A stretch of 64,000 nt of DNA from an uncultured Bacteroides sp. (GCA_947646015.1 CANSEY010000009.1:1-64000); one strand, 5' to 3'; counted from the stretch's first letter, positions 28,642-37,842 are shown. The notes: generated from the letters alone by a model not told the origin. Translations and numbers: made by a program.

Positions 28642-29461
28642 ATTCGCCTAATATTTTAAGTTCTTTCGTCAATGGAGTGATTGCTGTAATCGATTGTTTA
28701 TATCTCAGGTAATCGTTGAAAGCTACATCTACGTAAAACTGGTATTCCCATTCCCGTCCGATGATAGGGAGCGATTGTATTTTTGTTAAGTTGATATTAT
28801 AAAAAGATAGAATAGACAGAACCTGTGAGAGACTTCCTTCGGAGTGGGGGAGAGTGAAAACGATGTTTGCTTTGTTGAGAACGGTGTTTTGCTTTCGTAT
28901 CTCGTCCACCTGCCACGGATCTGCCACTACCAGAAAACGGGTGAAATTGTGTTTGTTGGTTTCGATGCCTTCCTGCAGTACCTTCATTCCGTAGCGTTCG
29001 GCAGCGGCACGGGAACAGATGGCAGCATGCCCTTTCAGGTTTTCCCGTTTGATGATTTCGGCACTCAAAGCCGTATCTTCGGCTTCTACCACTTTGATAC
29101 GTGGGTGTTGGTTCAGGAACTCCCGGCATTGCATCAGGGCAATCGGGTGAGAGTTCACCTCGGTAATGTCATTCCAGTCCTCTTCGGGCAGGCAAACGAA
29201 GCTATGCGAAATGCGTAATTTGTATTCGCCGATAATTTGTGTGCCGCTTTGGCGCAACAATTCGTTGTTGTGCAGCAGGCTTCCTGCAATCGTGTTTTCA
29301 ATGGCCAGCATCCCGATGGTCTGACTATCTTTCCGGATGGCAGCAAACACATCTTCAAAGTTGGCGCAACAGATTAATTCTATCTCTTCTCCTTCGAAGT
29401 ACTTGTGTGCGGCTATATCGTGATACGAGCCCAGTGTTCCTTGAATTGCTATTCTTTTCAT
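28616..29461 (-). CDS. pheA: Prephenate dehydratase
   Basis: Converts prephenate to phenylpyruvate. The ATG at 29461 gives 281 residues starting MKRIAIQGTLGSYHDIAA. A PDT catalytic domain (about 1-180) carries the HNFTRF motif near 169-174, and a C-terminal ACT domain (about 195-275) holds LTKIQSLPIIGREWEYQFYVD, the variant of the ESRP Phe-binding motif, so Phe feedback is likely. The frame is open up to 29500, but that would place the attenuator stem inside the gene. First structural gene after the leader peptide at 29557-29643. Confidence 0.94.
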   Translation of the reverse strand: MKRIAIQGTLGSYHDIAAHKYFEGEEIELICCANFEDVFAAIRKDSQTIGMLAIENTIAGSLLHNNELLRQSGTQIIGEYKLRISHSFVCLPEEDWNDITEVNSHPIALMQCREFLNQHPRIKVVEAEDTALSAEIIKRENLKGHAAICSRAAAERYGMKVLQEGIETNKHNFTRFLVVADPWQVDEIRKQNTVLNKANIVFTLPHSEGSLSQVLSILSFYNINLTKIQSLPIIGREWEYQFYVDVAFNDYLRYKQSITAITPLTKELKILGEYAEGKSNV

Positions 29462-29481
29462 TCCTATTGAGTATATGGTAT

Positions 29482-29583
29482 AAAAAAATCCCGCGTCCAT
29501 GTCGGAGCGGGATTCATATTATTAGTTTCTCTTAATTTCAGTTCTTAAGCACCCTGTCACTTGATACATACAAACTCCCGCTC
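29482..29583 (-). promoter_or_regulatory. Transcription attenuator of the pheA operon
   Basis: Read on the minus strand, AATCCCGC (complement of 29507-29514) pairs with GCGGGATT (complement of 29487-29494) and is followed by a U run, a rho-independent terminator just before pheA. Inside the leader peptide gene, GAGCGGGA (complement of 29576-29583) is exactly complementary to TCCCGCTC (complement of 29505-29512), which overlaps the 5' arm of the terminator. The two pairings are mutually exclusive, as expected for ribosome-controlled attenuation. Confidence 0.88.
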
Positions 29584-29643
29584 TACTTTCTGGCTAAAGT
29601 AAAAGTAAAAAAAGAAGTAATATGTAAAAGTGAATACGTTCAT
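29557..29643 (-). CDS. Phe/Tyr-rich leader peptide of the pheA operon
   Basis: A 28-codon reading frame whose first 16 residues read MNVFTFTYYFFFYFYF. In total it has 8 Phe and 4 Tyr, with nine of residues 8-16 being Phe or Tyr. Stop is at 29557. The antiterminator strand lies in codons 21-23, just after the aromatic run, so a ribosome stalled for lack of charged tRNA-Phe or tRNA-Tyr would leave it free, while a ribosome reaching the stop would mask it. It is preceded by a good promoter 34 bp upstream and followed by the terminator. No homology is claimed; the case rests on composition and placement. Confidence 0.88.
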   Translation of the reverse strand: MNVFTFTYYFFFYFYFSQKVEREFVCIK

Positions 29644-29676
29644 CAGATCTATTTTCTTTTTGTTTTAAATCTGAGG

Positions 29677-29706
29677 CAAAATTAATGCTTTTATCTTAAA
29701 CGCAAA
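29677..29706 (-). promoter_or_regulatory. Promoter of the pheA leader and operon
   Basis: On the minus strand, TTTG (complement of 29703-29706) and TAATTTTG (complement of 29677-29684) are 18 bp apart. The leader peptide ATG follows 33 bases after the -7 box. The region 29707-29928 between this promoter and the regulator gene is very AT-rich and probably holds the regulator's promoter. Confidence 0.8.
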
Positions 29707-29928
29707 TAAAAAACAAACTTTTTTTTGTGATTTATGTGTTTATATTCCCAATTTGTGCTTTTATGACTATAAATGGCCTTTATAATATAGTATATAGGCT
29801 TGTCTTTGTTAATGTTTGCTAAATGGGACGCTTCAGTTCTTAAGATGCTAGTTTTTCTCCTAAAAACTTCTTTTATTTGTCAGACAAATAAGATTAATCT
29901 TATTTTAACTAAACTGAATTGTTATACT

Positions 29929-30651
29929 ATGGATACATTAAAACTACATGGTCAGGCGATAACTTTGGTCGATCAGGTCGAAGATAACCTACTTACTTAT
30001 TTTAGAACCAAAGATCTGCGGGCAGGAGATGCCATTCCCAATGAGATGGAACTGGCCGCTGCTTTGGGTGTGGCACGTAGTGTGCTGAGGGAGGCCCTCA
30101 GCCGATTGAAAATGGTAGGGATGATCGAGACACGTACCAGGCGGGGAATGATTCTGACCGAACCTTCTATCCTTGGAGGCATGAAGCGGGTTGTCGATCC
30201 TCGCATTCTGAGTGAGCATTCCCTGTTTGATCTTTTAGGTTTCAGGATTGCTTTGGAATTGGGAATTTGCAGTGATCTTTTCCAGAATATAACTCCGGAA
30301 GATATTGTTGAACTGAAGGAGATTGTCCGGTTGGGAATCGCTTTTGAGAACAATGAATATGCCCCTATCAGTGAATTTACTTTTCATGCTAAACTTTATG
30401 AGATAACCGGTAATGCCACTATCCGTGAATTTCAGGAGATCATCCATCCCGTGATGGTTTTTGTGAAAGACAAATTCAAAGAGTTGCTCGAACCTATTAA
30501 TATAGAGATAAAAGAGCGGGGAGAATTGGTAACTCACGCTGACCTTCTCGGCTTTTTGGAAAAACATGATGAGGCCGGTTATAGAAAGGCGCTTGAGAAA
30601 CATTTTGCCGTATACAAGATTTTTATGAAACGTAGAATCGTTAACGAATAA
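29929..30651 (+). CDS. FadR/GntR-type regulator with FCD domain
   Basis: A 240-residue transcription factor. The N-terminal winged helix (about 10-78) has NEMELAAALGVARSVLREALSRLKMVGMIETR, the GntR recognition segment. The C-terminal all-helical FCD ligand domain (about 95-230) has HAKLYEITGN and the final metal/ligand His region ALEKHFAVYK. The ATG at 29929 is chosen because the N-terminal extension available from 29800 is low-complexity and lies in promoter-like DNA. It heads the sialidase-containing cluster and is its likely regulator; the ligand may be a sugar acid. Confidence 0.9.
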   Translation: MDTLKLHGQAITLVDQVEDNLLTYFRTKDLRAGDAIPNEMELAAALGVARSVLREALSRLKMVGMIETRTRRGMILTEPSILGGMKRVVDPRILSEHSLFDLLGFRIALELGICSDLFQNITPEDIVELKEIVRLGIAFENNEYAPISEFTFHAKLYEITGNATIREFQEIIHPVMVFVKDKFKELLEPINIEIKERGELVTHADLLGFLEKHDEAGYRKALEKHFAVYKIFMKRRIVNE

Positions 30652-30755
30652 TCGGGGGGATTGCAAGAAGTCAAACAGAATTTTAGCATTCCCTTGGGGA
30701 ATATCTGGAGGATGGCCGTTCTTTTATTGCAGGTAACCGGGTAAATAACCATTTA

Positions 30756-30785
30756 TTGTAGCTGCGCAGCCATTTTATACCTTTG
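30756..30785 (+). promoter_or_regulatory. Promoter of the aldolase-SusC/D cluster with internal palindrome
   Basis: TTG at 30756-30758 and TACCTTTG at 30778-30785 are 19 bp apart. Between them is the perfect 10-bp palindrome GCTGCGCAGC (30761-30770), well placed for repression, possibly by the upstream FCD regulator. The rest of the 205 bp gap shows nothing else. Confidence 0.65.
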
Positions 30786-30856
30786 TTATCGACACTGAGA
30801 AATGGGTTTCCAATCAGAGATTCCTTATTCTTATTAATATCTAATTAAATAATAAA

Positions 30857-31765
30857 ATGAAACATTATCAACGTTTGGAAGGAATGGTTGCCGCCACTTT
30901 TACTCCTATGGATGCGCGGGGAGATATCAATCTTTCTGTTATAGACAAATACGCCGACCTGATGGCTGAATCAGGAATGGCAGGTGTATTTGTTTGTGGA
31001 ACCACAGGAGAATCTCATTCACTGACTACGGGTGAGCGTAAAGCTATTCTTGCTCAGTGGATAAAGTCTGCCCGGAAACGCTTCAAGGTGATTGCGCATG
31101 TGGGTAGTAACTGCCAATTGGAAGCTATGGAGCTGGCTCGGCATGCACAAGAGGTGGAAGCTGATGCTTTTGCCGCTATGGCTCCCTGTTTTTTTAAACC
31201 CTCTTCGGTAAAGGATCTGGTGGACTTTTTTACTCCAATTGCTCAAAGTGCTCCCGATCTTCCTTTCTATTATTATAATATGCCGTCTATGACGGGAGTA
31301 TCTCTTTCGGTTCCCTCTTTTCTTATAGAGGGAAAGAAAACGATGCCTAATCTGGTTGGAACAAAATTCACACACAATAACCTGATGGAGATGGGTGAAT
31401 GTTTGGAACTCAATAATGGAGAATTCGAAGTGCTGCATGGATACGATGAAATTCTGATTGCCGGATTGGCTTTAGGAGCCGTTGCCGGTGTTGGTAGTAC
31501 CTACAATTATTTACCTGCTGTATATCAGAATCTTTTTGATGCGTTCAAGAAAGGTGATATCTGTACTGCTCGCCGGATGCAGCAGAAGTCGATTGAAATA
31601 GTAAAAATAATAATTAAATACGGAGGAGGTGTACGTGGAGGAAAAGCAATAATGAATTTAATAGGTGTTGATTGCGGCCGGTGTCGTCTGCCCGTCACAC
31701 CATTTGGCGATGATGAATATTCTTCGCTCAAAAGAGATCTTGAAAAAATAGGTTTCTTGAATTAA
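30857..31765 (+). CDS. N-acetylneuraminate lyase / DHDPS-family aldolase
   Basis: A 302-residue class I aldolase of the DapA/NanA superfamily. It has GTTGE near 48-52 (carboxylate binding), the Tyr motif YYYNMPSMTG near 138-147, and the Schiff-base Lys in LVGTKFTH near residue 170. Position next to sialidases, a sugar transporter and SusC/D favours cleavage of N-acetylneuraminate or a related nonulosonate to a hexosamine and pyruvate. DapA itself would be expected in lysine-gene context. The substrate is inferred from neighbours. Confidence 0.87.
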   Translation: MKHYQRLEGMVAATFTPMDARGDINLSVIDKYADLMAESGMAGVFVCGTTGESHSLTTGERKAILAQWIKSARKRFKVIAHVGSNCQLEAMELARHAQEVEADAFAAMAPCFFKPSSVKDLVDFFTPIAQSAPDLPFYYYNMPSMTGVSLSVPSFLIEGKKTMPNLVGTKFTHNNLMEMGECLELNNGEFEVLHGYDEILIAGLALGAVAGVGSTYNYLPAVYQNLFDAFKKGDICTARRMQQKSIEIVKIIIKYGGGVRGGKAIMNLIGVDCGRCRLPVTPFGDDEYSSLKRDLEKIGFLN

Positions 31766-31855
31766 AAAATAAAAGTAGGGAAGGGGAAATAGACTTTGGA
31801 CGGAATATACCCCCTTCGCCCTACGCCTTAAATTTTATATTAAAAGCATACAAAG

Positions 31856-34800
31856 ATGAGAAAAATTACTCGAATTAAGTGTCTCATTGTTGTTTTATTG
31901 ACATTTATTGGGACATTAGCACCCGTTCATGCTCAACAAAGTGGCAATTTTGAGATTAGTGGTGTTGTTAAGGACACATCCGGAGAACCGGTCATAGGTG
32001 CTACAGTTATTGTAAAGAACACACAAATAGGTACAACTACCGATGTCGATGGAAAATTTAAATTGAAGGTTCCACATAAATCTTTGTTACAAATCTCCTT
32101 TATTGGAATGAAAACCAAGGATCTGAAAGTAACCAATAATACATTTTATGAAATTACTTTGGAAGATGAATCGGTTCTACTTGACGAGGTCGTAGCCATC
32201 GGTTATGGAACTCAATCTAAGGCAACCGTTACTTCAGGAGTTGTATCTGTGAAGAAAGCGGAGTTAATGTCTTCTGTCTCTGCATCTCCTTTGAACAATC
32301 TACAGGGAAAGGTTGCTGGACTGGATATTCGACAGACTACCGGACAGCCCGGTGCACAGCCGGTAGTGCTGATCCGTGGCGGGTCAACCGATCCGGCTAA
32401 CGACTCTCCTCTTTTTGTCATTGATGGGGTTGTCCGTAGCAACATGAATGGACTCAATCAGGAAGATATTGAGTCTATGGAAGTACTGAAAGATGCCGCT
32501 TCCGCTGCAATTTATGGTGCTAAGGCCGCCAATGGTATCATTCTTATTACTACCAAGCAAGGCTCTTCAAAAGATGGTAAAGCCACTATTTCCGCTTCCT
32601 ACCGTTTGGGAGTTGAGCAGATTCGGCAGCATTATCCGTTTTCCGGTGCACGCGACTATCTGTATGCTTCCCGTTTAGCCGGTTCCCGTGGAATCAATGA
32701 CGCCAATGTCAGCGGACGCCTGGAAGGCGGTGCATATCCTTATTCAACAGGTAATATCAATTATAAAAATGGAGCCTTGGAAGGATATGGCTATTCTCGT
32801 TTCACTACCGAATATTTAGATGATTTGATTTCCAATATGGGACAGTCTTATGTCGATGATTTGCTGAACAGACAAGGATATGAAACGATGACCGATCCTT
32901 ATTCGGGAAAACAGTTGATATTTAAAGACAATCACTATCAAAAAGATGTATTGTTTCAGACTGCATTGACACACAACTACGATCTGAGTGCTTCCGGCGG
33001 AAATGACAAAGGTAATTATTATGTGAGTTTGGGGTATATTAATTCCGAAGGTATTGTTCTGGGTACGGGATACGATCGTTTCAGCCTTACTGCCAATGGA
33101 AATTACAATCTTCGCAGTAATTTAAAATTAACTGTCGGATTGAAACATTCCACAATTTCGAATAAAGCGACTGATCCGGAGAACTCGGGCACAAGCACAA
33201 TGGACCGTTCTTCTCGCTATCCTACGACCTTCCGTCTGTATTATGACGATGGAACTCCCGGTATTGGTGAAGCCGGAGGCTCACCCCGGAATAGACTGCA
33301 CGAATTATATTATCAGGATATTTCGGACAAAGCTTATCGAAACACGATTCAGTTAGGATTGGATTGGGAGATTCTGAAGGGATTGCATTTTAAGCCGTCA
33401 GCCTCCTATTATATGCAGGAAAATATCTATCGTTTTTTTGAGAAGTATAACGAGTTTAATAAAGGTCGTAAGACACTCGAGAAACACGACCAGTATAAGC
33501 AAATCATGGCAGACGCGGTGTTTACCTATGATAAAGTATTCAGTGATAAACACACTCTTAATGCAATGATAGGTATGAATTATACCCAGGACGATACTTA
33601 TAAATTGAAAGGAACAGGCTCGGAAGCCCCTACGGATTATGTACCTACGTTGGCGCCTACCAAGCCCGATTTACAGCGTACCACTTCCTCTTTGGATAAA
33701 GAAGTACTGGTAGGTTTCTTTGCCCGTGTCAATTATGACTATAAGCGCCGCTATTTGCTGACGGTTTCAGCACGCTATGACGGAGCCTCCCAATTTGCCG
33801 AAGATCATAAATTCGCATTGTTTCCGGCCGTATCCGGAGGATGGAATATGCATTATGAAGACTGGTTTCCCAAAACCGTTGTCAGCCGGATGAAATTGCG
33901 GGCGAGTTGGGGACAGACCGGAAATAATAAGTTGTCGTATTCTAATACCCAAGGCGAATATGCTTCATATATTTATGCCGGAAATCCGGGGGTACTGAAT
34001 AGTGTACTTGCCAATAACAGTTTGGTATGGGAAACAACCTCTAATGTGGATTATGGTTTTGATGCCGGTTTCTTTGATAATCGTCTTGAACTGTCGGTAA
34101 CCGGATATAATAAATTGACTTCCGATCGTTTGTATGACAAAGCTCTTCCGGCACAGACAGGTTTTAGTTCTATAAAGGCCAATTTGGGGACTGTACAGAA
34201 CAAAGGTTTTGAGTTATCGCTGACAGCACATCCTCTTTCAACAACTTCCCCCGTGAATTGGGATGTTACGGGTACTTTCAGTATGAACAGGACGTATATG
34301 AAAAAGCTTCCTTATAATGGGAGAGACAAAAATCGGGTACAGGGCGGACTTGTATGGGATGCTAAATCGGGTACTTATGTTGAGACCGGCGGCCTGGCCG
34401 AAGGCGAGAGGATAGGCGGACGTTGGGGATATAAGTATCTGGGGGTATACGATACAGATGAAGAAGCTGCAAAAGCTCCGGTCGACACCAAGGTCTCCGG
34501 TTCTAAGATGAATAAGAAAAAGGTTGCCGGAGATGCTATCTGGGCCGACCTTGACAATAATGGAGTTATCGATGATAAGGATATTACTTTTATTGGCTGG
34601 GCCAATCCGGATAAGAAGGGAGCCTTGATTAATAATTTGTCTTACAAGAATTTTTCTCTTCGTTTGGTTGTCGATTTTGCTTTAGGACATTCCATTGCCA
34701 ATATATGGAGATGCCGTGCCAATGCCAATGCACGCAATGCCATTATAACGACTACTGACGTTACGAATGGAAACATCTGGTGGCAGACGGGTGATGCTGC

Positions 34801-35152
34801 AACAGCCAAGTATCCGCGTTACGATGTTGCTTCGGACTGGGATAACGGATATCGCAATCACATGCGTACAATAGCTTATGCCGGAATGAATTCAAATGGA
34901 AATGCCGACAATACGGCTTATTATTCAAAGGGAGATTATTTGTGCTTCCGTGAGGTTTCGTTAGGTTATGAACTGCCGCGTTCCGTATGTTCTAAAATGA
35001 AGGTGAAAGGGGTGTCTTTGAATGCCGGTGTGACAAATATCGGATACATTACAGCCTTTGACGGATTAAATCCTGAACAGTACGATGGACAAGAGACCGG
35101 TGAATACTTTCTCCCGATTCAATTTAACTTTGGTGTAAGACTAACTTTTTAA
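31856..35152 (+). CDS. SusC/RagA TonB-linked outer-membrane protein
   Basis: A 1098-residue glycan import porin. Signal peptide cut near residue 26 (LAPVHAQ), carboxypeptidase-regulatory-like domain near 32-105 (SGVVKDTSGEPVIGATV), TonB box DEVVAIGYGTQ near 110-120, plug motifs PLNNLQGKVAGLDI and VLKDAASAAIYGAKAANGI, then a barrel ending FNFGVRLTF. Unlike the SusC at 14616 it has no STN domain, so this cluster is not controlled by a FecI/FecR relay, in line with the GntR-type regulator found here. The SusD frame begins 2 bp after its stop, and its preferred ATG 14 bp after. Confidence 0.95.
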   Translation: MRKITRIKCLIVVLLTFIGTLAPVHAQQSGNFEISGVVKDTSGEPVIGATVIVKNTQIGTTTDVDGKFKLKVPHKSLLQISFIGMKTKDLKVTNNTFYEITLEDESVLLDEVVAIGYGTQSKATVTSGVVSVKKAELMSSVSASPLNNLQGKVAGLDIRQTTGQPGAQPVVLIRGGSTDPANDSPLFVIDGVVRSNMNGLNQEDIESMEVLKDAASAAIYGAKAANGIILITTKQGSSKDGKATISASYRLGVEQIRQHYPFSGARDYLYASRLAGSRGINDANVSGRLEGGAYPYSTGNINYKNGALEGYGYSRFTTEYLDDLISNMGQSYVDDLLNRQGYETMTDPYSGKQLIFKDNHYQKDVLFQTALTHNYDLSASGGNDKGNYYVSLGYINSEGIVLGTGYDRFSLTANGNYNLRSNLKLTVGLKHSTISNKATDPENSGTSTMDRSSRYPTTFRLYYDDGTPGIGEAGGSPRNRLHELYYQDISDKAYRNTIQLGLDWEILKGLHFKPSASYYMQENIYRFFEKYNEFNKGRKTLEKHDQYKQIMADAVFTYDKVFSDKHTLNAMIGMNYTQDDTYKLKGTGSEAPTDYVPTLAPTKPDLQRTTSSLDKEVLVGFFARVNYDYKRRYLLTVSARYDGASQFAEDHKFALFPAVSGGWNMHYEDWFPKTVVSRMKLRASWGQTGNNKLSYSNTQGEYASYIYAGNPGVLNSVLANNSLVWETTSNVDYGFDAGFFDNRLELSVTGYNKLTSDRLYDKALPAQTGFSSIKANLGTVQNKGFELSLTAHPLSTTSPVNWDVTGTFSMNRTYMKKLPYNGRDKNRVQGGLVWDAKSGTYVETGGLAEGERIGGRWGYKYLGVYDTDEEAAKAPVDTKVSGSKMNKKKVAGDAIWADLDNNGVIDDKDITFIGWANPDKKGALINNLSYKNFSLRLVVDFALGHSIANIWRCRANANARNAIITTTDVTNGNIWWQTGDAATAKYPRYDVASDWDNGYRNHMRTIAYAGMNSNGNADNTAYYSKGDYLCFREVSLGYELPRSVCSKMKVKGVSLNAGVTNIGYITAFDGLNPEQYDGQETGEYFLPIQFNFGVRLTF

Positions 35153-35165
35153 AATGATTTTCACT

Positions 35166-36626
35166 ATGAAAGCAACAAAAATATTGATCTGTATTCTCTG
35201 CTGCACATGGATTTGCAGTTGTAGCTTGTTGGAGGTTGATCCGGTTTCTACCATCACTTCACAGTCGTTCTGGAAAACTCCGGGAGATGCCAAAGCTTAT
35301 CTTACGGGCATTTACAATAAGGTGCGTGACCTGAATAATACTTCTTATTACGGTGAAGACCGGGGAGATGCTTTTAAAGCCGGTGAGATCGGCCCTACGA
35401 GTGTGGCATGGGCCCATACTTTGCTTGAGAGCAATGCTCCTTCTTATCGTTCGGCTTATAATATCATTCATCACGCCAATCTTCTTTTCAATAAAATTGA
35501 AAGTCTGAAGTTTACTAATGAGACTGAGAAGAATCGTATAAAAGCTGAGTGTCACTTTCTAAGAGCATATACTTATTTTCTTATAGTGCGTATTTGGGGA
35601 GATGCTCCCATCATTACTGATCCTGTGCTTTCGGACAACGTTGAGCTTAAACCCCGTTCTCCCAAAGAAGACGTCATGAAGTTGATCCTTGAAGATATAG
35701 AACAGTCTGTCCTGTTATTTCCGGAGGATGGATATATCAATAAGAATTTAGCTTCAAAGCCGGCTGCCTATGCTTTGAAAGCCGATGTTTTAATGTGGAA
35801 AGCAAAGGTCCTGAATGGTGGAAATGCGGATCTGGAAGAAGCGATCAAGGCAATCGACCAGGTAGGCGGGAGTGGAGTGTCTTTGCTACCGGATTATGCA
35901 AAGGTATTTGCCAATGATAATAAAAAGAATAATGAGATCATTTTCTCTTTTTATTTTGAACGTTATGAAACTGGAAATCTTTCTATTGCAACCAACACTA
36001 CATCGAGAACCGATAATTTATCGATGGCTGTCAACTTGGCCGATGCGGCAACTTCACCCAATCAGAGCCGCCATGTCTATGCCCCAAGTGACAAGGCCAG
36101 AGAGTTGTATCTTAAGTATCCGGGCGATAGGCGCTATAAAGTCGCCATGATTGATTTGGTGGATAAAGATGGTAACCTGATTTTAACCCAGACAAACAAA
36201 TTCAGGGGGAAGGCCTATTCCGACGATCGTTATTTTGACGATGACTTGATAGCTTATCGTTGGGGAGATCTTCTTCTGTTGCGTGCTGAGGCCAATGCTG
36301 CACTCAATAAGATATCTGAGTCTCTTGTCGATCTGAATGAGGTTCGTGACCGGGCGGGCCTGGAGCCCTATGATGGCCCGAAAGATAAGATTGCTGTAGA
36401 GAAAGAAATCTGTGACGAACGTTTAAGAGAGCTTTTTATAGAGCAAAAACGATGGTTTGATTTGGTGCGTTTCCATTGTGGCGGGACCATTGACATTTAT
36501 AAGGAGGTGCCCAATTTGAATGACAAACCCGGTTATCCGTTGTATTTCCCAATCAATTATAATGATATGGTCTTAAATGACAAACTGGTGCAGACAGATG
36601 GGTACGAAAGTAATGTAGAGAGATAG
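35166..36626 (+). CDS. RagB/SusD family lipoprotein
   Basis: Surface glycan-binding partner of the preceding SusC, 486 residues from MKATKILICILCC; an ATG 12 bp upstream is also in frame. The lipobox ICSC places the lipidated Cys near residue 19, followed by SLLEVDPVSTITSQSFWKTPGDA, a typical SusD start. The motifs AECHFLRAYTYFLIVRIWGDAPII and, near the end, CDERLRELFIEQKRWFDLVRFH are standard. Confidence 0.94.
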   Translation: MKATKILICILCCTWICSCSLLEVDPVSTITSQSFWKTPGDAKAYLTGIYNKVRDLNNTSYYGEDRGDAFKAGEIGPTSVAWAHTLLESNAPSYRSAYNIIHHANLLFNKIESLKFTNETEKNRIKAECHFLRAYTYFLIVRIWGDAPIITDPVLSDNVELKPRSPKEDVMKLILEDIEQSVLLFPEDGYINKNLASKPAAYALKADVLMWKAKVLNGGNADLEEAIKAIDQVGGSGVSLLPDYAKVFANDNKKNNEIIFSFYFERYETGNLSIATNTTSRTDNLSMAVNLADAATSPNQSRHVYAPSDKARELYLKYPGDRRYKVAMIDLVDKDGNLILTQTNKFRGKAYSDDRYFDDDLIAYRWGDLLLLRAEANAALNKISESLVDLNEVRDRAGLEPYDGPKDKIAVEKEICDERLRELFIEQKRWFDLVRFHCGGTIDIYKEVPNLNDKPGYPLYFPINYNDMVLNDKLVQTDGYESNVER

Positions 36627-36640
36627 AATATAAAAAGAAG

Positions 36641-36684
36641 GAACTGTGTGGAGTAGCTGTTATATACTTTTACACAGTTCTTTT
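36641..36684 (+). terminator. Hairpin between susD and the first BNR gene
   Basis: GAACTGTGT (36641-36649) pairs with ACACAGTTC (36672-36680) and is followed by TTTT. It may end part of the SusC/D transcript and so lower expression of the downstream hydrolases. Confidence 0.65.
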
Positions 36685-36718
36685 GATACGGAAGTATAAT
36701 AATTTAAAGCATAAGTTT

Positions 36719-37819
36719 ATGAAGAACACAATCTTGAAACTGTTTCTATTGTTTTGTGCTGTTCCTTCAATCGGACAAAATGTCCACCCCAATCTGCCTT
36801 GGATCGACATATCGGGGCAGCGTGAACGGCAGGTGACAATAGCTCCGGGCAGGCCGGATTTATATAACGGACATCCTACTACTGTAATGATGGATGATCA
36901 TAAGACTATTCTTTGTACCTGGTCTTACGGGCATGGAGGTAAAGCGTCTTTCATAGCTGAAAGTAAGGATGCCGGGCTGACTTGGAAAAATGGTAAAACC
37001 CCTGCTGACTGGCAGACGATGAGCAATTGTCCCAGTATTTATAAACTGACGGATAAGCAGGGGAAAGAACGTGTCTTTGTGTTTAGTGCCTGGCCGGACA
37101 TGCCTATGACTTATAGTGAAGACGGAGGGAAGAGCTGGAGTCCGGTCCGTAGTTTGAATAAACCTTGTGTGATGGCGTTTTCAAGCATTGTAAAATTGAA
37201 GAATGGCGATTATCTCGGGTTGTATCACCGTGGACTGAATGATCGGGACCGTCCTCCGTTGACTTTGTGGCAATCTGTCTCACATGACGGAGGACTGACC
37301 TGGAGCGAGTCGGTGAAAGTAGGCGAGATGGAGGAGCGTTCACCCTGTGAACCCTGTGTCTTCCGCGCTCCCGATGGCAAACGGCTTGTCTGTGTAGCGC
37401 GTGAAAATAACCGGGTAGGCAATTCTCTGATGATGTTTTCTGATGATGAGGGAACCACCTGGTCTCCTTTGCAAAAAACTCCCTGGGGCCTGACCGGAGA
37501 CAGGCATGTAATAAAGTTTACTCCTGACGGTCGTATGATTGCCGTCTTTCGGGATATGGCTCCCAACAGTCCGACGAAAGGGCATTTTGTAGCCTGGGTC
37601 GGTAATTATAAAGATTTGCTTGAGGGAACTTCCGGACAATATAAAATAAAGCTTTTACATAGTTATGCCGGTTCGGATTGTGGATATCCCGGTCTCGAAA
37701 TCCTTCCGGATGGGACTATTGTCGCCATCACTTATGTTAAAATGCGGCCGGGCCCTGAACAACACTCCATTGTCGGCGTACGCTTCAAACTTGAAGAAAC
37801 TGATAAAATGCTATATTAA
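36719..37819 (+). CDS. Secreted BNR/Asp-box protein (sialidase-fold)
   Basis: A 366-residue exported protein with signal peptide (ILKLFLLFCAVPSIGQ) and at least four Asp-box repeats of the form S-x-D-x-G-x-T-W: SKDAGLTW, SEDGGKSW, SHDGGLTW and SDDEGTTW. This gives a six-blade sialidase-type propeller. It lacks the clear N-terminal carbohydrate domain and the RIPG-type Arg motif of the next protein, so it may be a divergent sialidase, a glycosidase of another specificity, or a non-catalytic partner. The ATG at 36719 is preferred because it starts a proper signal peptide. Confidence 0.8.
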   Translation: MKNTILKLFLLFCAVPSIGQNVHPNLPWIDISGQRERQVTIAPGRPDLYNGHPTTVMMDDHKTILCTWSYGHGGKASFIAESKDAGLTWKNGKTPADWQTMSNCPSIYKLTDKQGKERVFVFSAWPDMPMTYSEDGGKSWSPVRSLNKPCVMAFSSIVKLKNGDYLGLYHRGLNDRDRPPLTLWQSVSHDGGLTWSESVKVGEMEERSPCEPCVFRAPDGKRLVCVARENNRVGNSLMMFSDDEGTTWSPLQKTPWGLTGDRHVIKFTPDGRMIAVFRDMAPNSPTKGHFVAWVGNYKDLLEGTSGQYKIKLLHSYAGSDCGYPGLEILPDGTIVAITYVKMRPGPEQHSIVGVRFKLEETDKMLY

Positions 37820-37842
37820 CTTTTATCCCCAATTTTACCAAT

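Noticed and set aside
29462..29500. N-terminal extension of pheA containing FFYTIYS
   Set aside because: It would translate through the terminator stem and U run; the conserved PheA start is MKRIAIQG at 29461. The aromatic residues come from the U-rich terminator tail.
29539..29586. Alternative leader frame MYQVTGCLRTEIKRN
   Set aside because: It has no Phe run and only one Tyr, and begins inside the much better leader frame at 29557-29643.
32493..32678. Small open frames inside susC, sulfatase and recQ genes
   Set aside because: They are antisense or out-of-frame shadows of long, well-supported genes.
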